DNA of 64,000 nucleotides. It comes from Zestosphaera sp. Lineage in GTDB: Archaea > Thermoproteota > Thermoprotei_A > Sulfolobales > NBVN01. The stretch's first letter is position 1. Each line of letters starts with the position of its first letter. The notes under the pieces were generated by a model that did no database searches, was not told where the DNA came from, and saw only the letters and a program-made list of their open reading frames with translations. Location of the stretch: assembly GCA_038843015.1 (NCBI GenBank), contig JAWBSH010000001.1:85748-149747 (forward strand). The letters are read 5' to 3'. Shown in pieces: positions 57,974 through 64,000 of the stretch. The translations under genes were made by a program, and so were the position numbers.

Positions 57974-59429
57974 GACTCTTATGCATGTAGGGGGAGTTCC
58001 AGGGCCTCTTATAACCTAGGGATCTGTAATAGTCACGCACGCCGACGCCGGACAAAACCAACATCTCTTTAGCGTCGTACTCTTCCGCAGCTATCCTCTC
58101 AGCCTCGAGAAGGAGCTTCTTACCGAAGCCTCTGTGCTGTAATTCTAAGTTGCTGAGAGGCCCACTTCCTGGAGCGACAGGCACACCATACACGTGTAAT
58201 TCACGAATCAAAGCTTTCTTTCCGCCAGCCACTTCAGGTCTGTGAGCATGCTGTGAAGGTATTCTCAGTCTAAGTATCCCCACTACTACATCTTCTTCAG
58301 GACTCTCTATAGAGAGGAATTCTTCTACACCCTCACTAGCTTCATACCTCATTCTGTGAAGTCGTAGAGCGTCAAGCCTAAGAGTAACTCCTCTCTTCAT
58401 TACTGCTCTGCCAGCTTCTCTCCATCTAATCTCTCTTATCTTAATCCCCCTCCTAACACACTCTTCCTCAACTAGCTCTCTCAGGTTTCCTTTCCGGGGA
58501 CCATCAATTATTATCTGTGCTGGGACGTCTCTCTGAACTCTCTGGACCCTAACGTACTTAGGAATATACCTATACATTTCTGAGATTAACTTTACTGCAT
58601 CCTCGTCGCTCAGCGCCTTATACTCTCCCCTCTTCCACATCTCATATAGTTCTGTCCCCTCAATAACTAGGGTTGGGTATATCTTGAGGTAGTCTGGTCT
58701 AAAGTTCGGGTCTTCGAATATCGTCTTAATAGCTTCTATGTCTCTGCTTAAGTCACTACCTGGGAGACCAGGCATTATATGGTAGGCTACCTTAAATCCA
58801 GAGTCTTTTAAGACTCTAGTAGACCTGATGACTTCGGATACGTTGTGACCTCTCCTAACCAGCGTTAATACGTCATCATATATGCTCTGAACGCCCAGCT
58901 CTACCTTAGTAGCTCCGAACCTGAGCATCAAGTCCGCGTGTTTTTCTAGTCCCCAGTCTGGCCGGGTCTCCATAGTTAGGCCCACACACCTCACTGAAGC
59001 TCTCTCATTTCTCTCTTGCTCCGCCTCAAGAGTAGTTCCTGACGGTAACCGGGTCTCTGGGAAGTCATTCATAGCCCTGTAGATTTCGGTAATGAAAATT
59101 TCTTGATAATCTTGAGGGTAAGCAAGGAAAGTACCCCCCATAACAATCACTTCAACCTTGGAAGGATACCAGCCTATGTAATCTCTATACTGCCTCAACC
59201 TAACCTGGACTTGAAGGTAGGGATCGTAATCAACTCTCCTAGCTCTCATTAGCGCTGGCTCATCCCCAATATACGACTGGGGAGTACCGTATTCAAGGCC
59301 ACCAGGACAATAAATACACTTGCCGTGAGGACACTTATAAGGCTTAGCCATAACAGCCACAGTAGCAACTCCGGAGAGAACTCTAGTCACTTTCTTTATT
59401 CTTACTTCCTCACACTTCAACGACTTCAC
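57963..59429 (-). CDS. Elp3, tRNA uridine-34 carboxymethyl-forming enzyme
   Basis: 488 residues. Radical-SAM cluster motif CPHGKCIYC (C-x4-C-x2-C) near residue 33, FRPDYLKIYPTLVIEGTELY, and a C-terminal GNAT domain (LHVYGVPVAPGS, HRGFGKKLLLEAERIA). Archaeal Elp3 works alone to make cm5U on wobble uridines. Start ATG 59429. Confidence 0.95.
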   Translation of the reverse strand: MKSLKCEEVRIKKVTRVLSGVATVAVMAKPYKCPHGKCIYCPGGLEYGTPQSYIGDEPALMRARRVDYDPYLQVQVRLRQYRDYIGWYPSKVEVIVMGGTFLAYPQDYQEIFITEIYRAMNDFPETRLPSGTTLEAEQERNERASVRCVGLTMETRPDWGLEKHADLMLRFGATKVELGVQSIYDDVLTLVRRGHNVSEVIRSTRVLKDSGFKVAYHIMPGLPGSDLSRDIEAIKTIFEDPNFRPDYLKIYPTLVIEGTELYEMWKRGEYKALSDEDAVKLISEMYRYIPKYVRVQRVQRDVPAQIIIDGPRKGNLRELVEEECVRRGIKIREIRWREAGRAVMKRGVTLRLDALRLHRMRYEASEGVEEFLSIESPEEDVVVGILRLRIPSQHAHRPEVAGGKKALIRELHVYGVPVAPGSGPLSNLELQHRGFGKKLLLEAERIAAEEYDAKEMLVLSGVGVRDYYRSLGYKRPWNSPYMHKSLKS

Positions 59430-59480
59430 TCCACTAAATACAGATTTAGGGAGCTTAAGTTGTTTCGAGAGTTCTTACTG

Positions 59481-60260
59481 CTAAACACGTAAAGAGATCT
59501 TTAGGAAGCCAACAACTAACGTGGCTAAAGACATGAATAAGATTAGTTCCTGTGAATGTTTTAAAGAGACTCTCAACAAATACTTGATTGTCAGGAGCCC
59601 TACTACCGCAGAGGTTAGGAAAGCTACTAATAAGCCACTCCCAGCTTCTGCTATTATAGTTTTAGAAGCATAAAGTGCTAGTAGGGCTCCCCCGAGGTTA
59701 GCCGGAATAGATGCTAAGAAACTCAACTTCATAGCGTCTTCTAACCTGTATTTCATGAAAATTAACGCTATGATTGTAGCACCCGACCTACTCACTCCAG
59801 GCAACACAGCGAGAGACTGTGCTACACCAAACAAGACCGAATCCGTTAAACTGACGTTATTAACGGTCTTAACATCTTCTCCCCGTCTTCTCCTCATAAA
59901 ATACTGAAGCAACAGAAGCAAGCCAACCAACAATGTAGTGATTGAGAGGTCAAGACCTGGCAAAAACATGTAGATAGTGAAGTAAATTGGAATGCCTAAG
60001 AGGCCAGTCACAAAAGTTGACACGATGAGGAACTCAAGCAAGTTGCTATAACGAAACACTTGAAGAAGAACCCTCCTAAAAAACACTACTGCAGCAACGA
60101 CAGTACCTCCCTGAAGAGCTATAGCCAGAAAATAAGACTCTAGTAGGGAGACACCACCAACGAAACTAGCAAATAGCATTAAGACAGTCTTGCTTGAGAC
60201 TGGTAACCACTCAAAAACCCCCTGCAAAAAACCAATCACTATATAAAGCCACACATTCAA
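59481..60260 (-). CDS. UppP/BacA-like undecaprenyl (polyprenyl) diphosphatase
   Basis: 259 residues, seven to eight hydrophobic segments. GFLQGVFEWLPVSSKTVLM (E and S of motif 1) and LPGVSRSGATI (motif 2) are the BacA active-site motifs. In archaea it would recycle dolichyl diphosphate from glycosylation. The gene lies after Elp3 with a 51-base gap. Confidence 0.88.
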   Translation of the reverse strand: MNVWLYIVIGFLQGVFEWLPVSSKTVLMLFASFVGGVSLLESYFLAIALQGGTVVAAVVFFRRVLLQVFRYSNLLEFLIVSTFVTGLLGIPIYFTIYMFLPGLDLSITTLLVGLLLLLQYFMRRRRGEDVKTVNNVSLTDSVLFGVAQSLAVLPGVSRSGATIIALIFMKYRLEDAMKLSFLASIPANLGGALLALYASKTIIAEAGSGLLVAFLTSAVVGLLTIKYLLRVSLKHSQELILFMSLATLVVGFLKISLRV

Positions 60261-60329
60261 ACCACATACCCGTGTGTTATTCTAATTATTTACTTTAGCT
60301 CCAGATATAAACTATGAGATTATAGTATC

Positions 60330-60728
60330 GTGGTGGATTACGTGTCTAGTGAGGAAGCTGAGATTCTGCGAATAAGGGCAGAAGAGTTTCTACTTAATGC
60401 TGAAAGACTATGTGATGAAGGCTTCTACGATTTATGCGTGTTTAATTTAGAGCAGTTTTGTCAGCTCATGCTGAAATACAAGTTACTAATTAAAACAGGT
60501 GCCTACCCTAGAACGCATTCTCTAGTCAGACTCCTAAAAGACCTGTCTATGATCCACCAAGAAGTTAGCGACCTTCTCACTAAGGAGGAACAACTAATAA
60601 TGCTGACGAAGCTAGAGGACGCATACATAAGCGCAAGATATTTTCCTCGCAGATACGAACCCATAGAGGCAAAAGCCTTATTAAGATTCGTAAAGGAGGT
60701 GTTTAAACCCGTTGTCGAACGCGTTTAA
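60330..60728 (+). CDS. HEPN-domain protein (toxin-like partner)
   Basis: 132 residues of four-helix HEPN fold. ALRIRAEEFLLNAERLCDEGFYDLCVFNLEQFCQLMLKYKLL matches HEPN starts; GAYPRTHSLVRLLKDL carries the R...H segment, though only RTH is seen rather than the RX4-6H RNase motif, so nuclease activity is uncertain. GTG 60330. It overlaps its MNT partner by 17 bases. Confidence 0.8.
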   Translation: MVDYVSSEEAEILRIRAEEFLLNAERLCDEGFYDLCVFNLEQFCQLMLKYKLLIKTGAYPRTHSLVRLLKDLSMIHQEVSDLLTKEEQLIMLTKLEDAYISARYFPRRYEPIEAKALLRFVKEVFKPVVERV

Positions 60729-61056
60729 TATATACGTAGAGAAAGCTAAGAAGTTCTTAAGAGTTGCTGAAAACCCTCACACGGTAGCTAAAGAAATAAA
60801 AGAGCTTGCTAAGAACTACTGGCCAGAAGCTAAAGTATACATATTTGGCTCGATTGTCAGAGGAAAATACACGGCGGGAAGCGACATAGACATATTAATA
60901 GTAGTTGAGAGCTGTGATATGGAAGAAAAGTACAGGTTTAAAGCTAAGATTGCCATGACCACAGACTTACCAATACAGCTACACATAGTAACTAAAAAAG
61001 AATTCGAGAAGTGGTACCTAAGATTTATTCCTCTAACCGAACTAATAGAAATCTAA
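60712..61056 (+). CDS. MNT-type nucleotidyltransferase (antitoxin-like partner)
   Basis: 114 residues. FGSIVRGKYTAGSDIDILIVV is the GS...DxD nucleotidyltransferase motif. TTG 60712 after AAGGAGGTG. MNT proteins AMPylate or neutralise the HEPN toxin in known pairs. A typical two-gene accessory module. Confidence 0.88.
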   Translation: MSNAFNIYVEKAKKFLRVAENPHTVAKEIKELAKNYWPEAKVYIFGSIVRGKYTAGSDIDILIVVESCDMEEKYRFKAKIAMTTDLPIQLHIVTKKEFEKWYLRFIPLTELIEI

Positions 61057-61215
61057 CAAGAGACATAGACTTAAAATTCACACGATTTACTTTTTAAAGA
61101 GTACTAGAGACTACTTAAATCTTGAAGAAGAGAAATAAAATTGAGTAGAGAATAATAAGTAACTGGTCAAGTAGAAGAATTCCTGGCATAGCTTACCCGA
61201 AACAGTTGTGAAAGG
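61057..61215. other. Intergenic stretch between MNT gene and tRNA-Ser
   Basis: About 160 AT-rich bases, no gene, no clear hairpin. Confidence 0.3.
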
Positions 61216-61298
61216 CGCCGGGGGCGGGATTCGAACCCGCGCGGGGAATCCCCCACTGGCTCTCAAGGCCAGCCCCTTAACCGCTCGGGCACCCCGGC
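61216..61298 (-). tRNA. tRNA-Ser (TGA)
   Basis: Acceptor GCCGGGG/CCCCGGC with discriminator G. Anticodon stem CTGGC/GCCAG with loop CTTGAGA and anticodon TGA. A long variable arm (GGGGGATTCCCC) and T arm CGGG-TTCGAAT-CCCG identify a class II tRNA. No intron, CCA not fully encoded. Confidence 0.95.
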
Positions 61299-61491
61299 CA
61301 ATTAAGTATTTCGTACCAAAAATTAAAAGATTATTTTCTTCTCACTAAATTACTTTCTTAATTCTCTGCTTTAGAGAGTAAGGAGTGTTTTTTAACTTAG
61401 TCTGGTTGGTCAGTAATAGCTGTAGTTTTTAGTCAGGAATTTATGAATATAAATAACTAAGTTGATATTGATTTTTCACGATTTTCACGTG
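61299..61491. other. Gene-free stretch downstream of rps10
   Basis: About 190 bases, AT-rich, no reading frame of interest and no clear structure. Confidence 0.3.
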
Positions 61492-61803
61492 TTATCTGAG
61501 TAGTTCTACTTCGATGTATACGTCGTCAGGTATTCTTATCCTCATTATTTGACGCATTACTCTCTCGTCTGCGTCTATGTCTACTAATCTCTTATGTATT
61601 CTCATCTCCCACTTTTCATAGACTTTCGTTCCTTCTCCGTGTGGTAGTCGTAGGAGGGGTACTACTAAGCGCTTAGTTGGTAGTGGTACGGGTCCTTTAA
61701 TCCTCACTCCCGCTTTCTTAGCTATGTCTACTAAGTTAGTAGTTACTTCGTTTAAGTGTTCTATGTTAGTGCTCCAAAGCCTTATTCTCACTTTTGAAGT
61801 CAT
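61492..61803 (-). CDS. rps10: Ribosomal protein S10
   Basis: 103 residues. RIRLWSTNIEHLNEVTTNLVDIAKKAGVRIKGPVPLPTKRLVVPLLRLPHGEGTKVYEKWEMRIHKRLVDI matches S10 throughout. It is the last gene of the S7-EF-1A-S10 order on the minus strand, 26 bases after EF-1A. Confidence 0.96.
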   Translation of the reverse strand: MTSKVRIRLWSTNIEHLNEVTTNLVDIAKKAGVRIKGPVPLPTKRLVVPLLRLPHGEGTKVYEKWEMRIHKRLVDIDADERVMRQIMRIRIPDDVYIEVELLR

Positions 61804-61829
61804 TAACGTTACCCTGTAGATTTAATGAC

Positions 61830-63140
61830 TTACTTCTTTACTTCAGCTGGAACTACATCCATTATTACTCCGATTCCAACAGTCTTGCCCATATCTCTCA
61901 TAGCGAATCTTCCTAGCTGCGGTATCTCGCTATACTTCTCTACTACCATAGGCTTTATCGGCTGGAACTTCATTATCGCTGACTCACCGACCTTAATGAA
62001 CTGCGGGTTCTTCTCAGCTATCTGGCCTGTCTTGGGGTCTAGCTTACCGATGATCTCCGTTATTCTAGCAGCTACTGATGCTGTGTGAGCGTGAACTACT
62101 GGCGTGTACCCTACGTGGATTGCTGTCGGATGGAAAACTACGTAGACTCTAGCAGTAAACTCTTTAACTACTGTTGGCGGATTCTGCGGATGGCCTGCTA
62201 CGTCACCCCTCTTTATGTCTGTCTTTGATATACCCTTAACGTTAAATCCTATGTTGTCGCCGGGTAATGCCTCCTCCATCTTCTCGTGATGCATCTCTAT
62301 AGACCTGACCTCTCCTGAGACGCCTGCAGGCATGAAAACTACTGTGTCACCAACCTTTAGCCTCCCAGTCTCAACCCTACCGACGGGAACTGTTCCAACA
62401 CCTGTTATTGAGTAGACTTCCTGGACAGGTATCCTAAGCGGCTTGTCAACAGGCTTAGGCGGTGGCTGTAGAGAGTCGAGAGCCTCAACTAGAGTAGGCC
62501 CGTTATACCATGGCATGTTAGGCGACCTGTCTACTAGGTTCTCACCTAACCACCCTGATACCGGGACGAACGGTATTGTCTCTACTCTGTAACCTAATCC
62601 CTTCATAAACTTCTTCAAGCTGTCAACCATTTTGAGATACCTGTCTTTGCTGTATGGAGGCTCCGTTATGTCCATCTTGGTTATCGCTACTACTACCTGG
62701 TCAATGCCCATGGTCCTAGCTAACACTATATGCTCCATAGTCTGCCCTTCTCTGCTCATCCCAGCCTCAAACTCTCCTGTCTTAGCAGACACTACTAGGA
62801 GTGATGCGTCAGCCTGGCTAGCACCCGTAATCATGTTCTTAACGAAGTCTCTATGTCCTGGAGCATCAATGATCGTCCAGTAATACTTAGGAGTCTCGAA
62901 CTTCATGAAACTAAGAGCTATTGTAAGGCCTCTCTCCCTCTCTTCTTTCAGTTTATCAAGGAACCACGCATACTTCTCCGACTCCTTACCAGACTTCTTA
63001 GCAGCCTCTTCAACTTCCTTAACCATCTTAGGGTCGAGAGCTCCCAGCTTGAGTAGAGTGTGCCCTACTAGAGTGCTCTTACCGTGGTCTACGTGACCTA
63101 TTACTACCAAGTTCATATGTTCTTTTTTCGGTCTACTCAT
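61830..63140 (-). CDS. tuf: Translation elongation factor EF-1A
   Basis: 436 residues. GHVDHGKST (G1), DAPGHRDFVK (G3) and ITKMD (G4), then the two barrels. It delivers aminoacyl-tRNA. GGTGAGGG lies just before ATG 63140 and a TATA box near 63181-63190 gives a short leader. Confidence 0.97.
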   Translation of the reverse strand: MSRPKKEHMNLVVIGHVDHGKSTLVGHTLLKLGALDPKMVKEVEEAAKKSGKESEKYAWFLDKLKEERERGLTIALSFMKFETPKYYWTIIDAPGHRDFVKNMITGASQADASLLVVSAKTGEFEAGMSREGQTMEHIVLARTMGIDQVVVAITKMDITEPPYSKDRYLKMVDSLKKFMKGLGYRVETIPFVPVSGWLGENLVDRSPNMPWYNGPTLVEALDSLQPPPKPVDKPLRIPVQEVYSITGVGTVPVGRVETGRLKVGDTVVFMPAGVSGEVRSIEMHHEKMEEALPGDNIGFNVKGISKTDIKRGDVAGHPQNPPTVVKEFTARVYVVFHPTAIHVGYTPVVHAHTASVAARITEIIGKLDPKTGQIAEKNPQFIKVGESAIMKFQPIKPMVVEKYSEIPQLGRFAMRDMGKTVGIGVIMDVVPAEVKK

Positions 63141-63215
63141 ACATCCCTCACCTTACATCACATAGATAGTTACACATACCTTATAAAATTTTATGAACAT
63201 ACTTAAAAATGCGTT

Positions 63216-63809
63216 TTACCTGGAACTCAAGGCTATTCTCTCTATTTCTTCCTTCTTAGATATTGCGTGACTCTTAGGGTCGTTATTTGCCGCAGCTATA
63301 ATCTCTTCAGCGAGACACTCAGCAATAGACTTAGTAGACCTGAAAGCAGACTCTCTAGCCCCGTCAGTCATAAACCTAAGTGCTAAATCTACTCTCCTCA
63401 AAGGAGAGACGTCTACTGCAACATGATAGACTATACCACCATACATGATTCTAGTAGTCTCTTCACGAGGTCCTGCGTTCTCTATAGCTCTCACAAGAAC
63501 TTGTAAGGGGTTCTCTTTAGTCTTGAGTTCTATGAGCTCGAAAGCTCTCTTAACTATGTTGTAAGCCAAGTGCTTCTTGCCAGTATTCCTTCCGTGCTTC
63601 ATCAGCTGATTAATCAACCTCTCAACGATAGGCACATTAGCCTTACCAAACCTCTGGTGCTCGTGTCTACCGCTAGTGTGAGGAACATAAACAGGCCTTA
63701 AAGATATATACTTCTTCAAGCTAGGATCTCTAACAACGATATTTTCGTAACCCCACTTACCAAACAGCTTTACCTCAACAGACCTTATACTCACTTCCTC
63801 AAGTCCCAT
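63216..63809 (-). CDS. rps7: Ribosomal protein S7
   Basis: 197 residues from ATG 63809 ([23 protein letters not shown]). [43 protein letters not shown] is the S7 core. A TTG at 63818 is in frame; a TATA at 63841-63849 gives a start near 63819, so the transcript is almost leaderless. Confidence 0.95.
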   Translation of the reverse strand: MGLEEVSIRSVEVKLFGKWGYENIVVRDPSLKKYISLRPVYVPHTSGRHEHQRFGKANVPIVERLINQLMKHGRNTGKKHLAYNIVKRAFELIELKTKENPLQVLVRAIENAGPREETTRIMYGGIVYHVAVDVSPLRRVDLALRFMTDGARESAFRSTKSIAECLAEEIIAAANNDPKSHAISKKEEIERIALSSR

Positions 63810-63840
63810 CCTATTCAACCTAACCTAAAGATACTTTGAG

Positions 63841-63849
63841 ATTTATAAG
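63841..63849 (-). promoter_or_regulatory. TATA box of rps7
   Basis: On the minus strand CTTATAAAT, about 36 bases before the ATG at 63809. The repeat copy at 63861 begins 12 bases further upstream, so it lies right behind this promoter. Confidence 0.5.
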
Positions 63850-63860
63850 GATTTCTTTAA

Positions 63861-64000
63861 GAGGGTTGGGTGGTTGTTTCTTTTTGGTTTTTCTAGGGTT
63901 TGTAAAAATTGTGAATGTGGTGGTTCGGGGTTTTCGAGACTTACGGCAGTTCGTGAGGAGGGGCTCGGGGATGCCTTGATGAACCACCCCAAAGAAACAA
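63861..64000. repeat. 150-bp repeat, copy 2 (cut by the window end)
   Basis: GAGGGTTGGGTGGTTG then the same bases as copy 1 from TTGTTTC at 63874 to AAAGAAACAA at the window edge. The left 13 bases differ from copy 1 at several positions while the inner 127 are identical. It sits upstream of rps7, unlike copy 1. Confidence 0.85.

Noticed and set aside
1..64000. CRISPR array or intact insertion sequence
   Set aside because: No regularly spaced direct repeats of 24-37 bases and no transposase-like frame were found.

Overview
The window is a stretch of chromosome from a hyperthermophilic crenarchaeon, most like the Desulfurococcales (my inference). Supporting signs are a Cren7 chromatin protein, a CdvB/ESCRT-III-like protein, an editing-only ThrRS, RadA, RIO1, Nep1, NMD3, EF-1A, eukaryote-type ribosomal proteins (L31e, L39e, LX, S19e), TATA-box promoters close to start codons, frequent GTG/TTG starts, and introns in five of nine tRNA genes.

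Layout. 1-6.1 kb: partial phosphoesterase, Cren7, class V aminotransferase, tRNA-Asn, translin-like protein, Na+/solute symporter, intron-bearing tRNA-Tyr, CdvB-like protein, purine-type phosphoribosyltransferase. 6.3-13.9 kb: IleRS, a tandem pair of aIF2B/ribose-1,5-bisphosphate isomerase paralogues, an MBL-fold protein, threonine synthase. 14-20 kb: a catabolic block (PreA-like Fe-S oxidoreductase, SsnA-like amidohydrolase, carbamate kinase, two YgeW-like carbamoyltransferases) resembling the bacterial ygeW-yqeA-ygfK-ssnA purine cluster. 20-30.4 kb: HIT protein, prepilin peptidase, RadA, ThrRS-ed, a C/D box sRNA and a zinc-ribbon microprotein, tRNA-Trp, then KH (Dim2-like), RIO1, aIF1A, NMD3, DUF424, aIF2-beta, MiaB-like enzyme, GNAT, tRNA-Thr. 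30.7-35.2 kb: AsnRS-like asparagine synthetase with an Lrp/AsnC regulator, several unknown proteins, a PTPS-like enzyme. 35.2-40.3 kb: type IV pilus locus (two membrane platform proteins, a secretion ATPase, three class III pilins) that would need the prepilin peptidase at 20.6 kb. 40.3-42.2 kb: an eroded accessory stretch with a ferredoxin and an HdrA-N-terminus-like protein, followed by three hairpins and tRNA-Arg. 42.3-52.5 kb: a long leftward translation block (DUF434 protein, AlaRS, L10, L1, L11, NusG, SecE, FtsY, prefoldin alpha, LX, aIF6, L31e, L39e, PDCD5-like, S19e). 52.6-64 kb: tRNA-Gly, archease, Nep1, tRNA-Phe, a 150-bp repeat, HtrA, RNase P Rnp4, CRM-domain protein, tRNA-Glu, a Trm9-like methyltransferase, Elp3, UppP-like phosphatase, a HEPN/MNT pair, tRNA-Ser, then S10, EF-1A, S7 and a second copy of the repeat cut by the window end.

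Most of the window is core information processing in compact operons with 1-4 bp overlaps. The less ordinary parts are the carbamoyltransferase block, the near-identical 150-bp repeat, very short tRNA introns, a TATA-driven C/D sRNA missed by ORF calling, the decayed 40.3-42.2 kb stretch, and genes whose conserved N-terminus extends past every ATG/GTG/TTG. No CRISPR array, rRNA or intact insertion sequence was seen. All assignments come from reading sequence and family knowledge; no database search was run.
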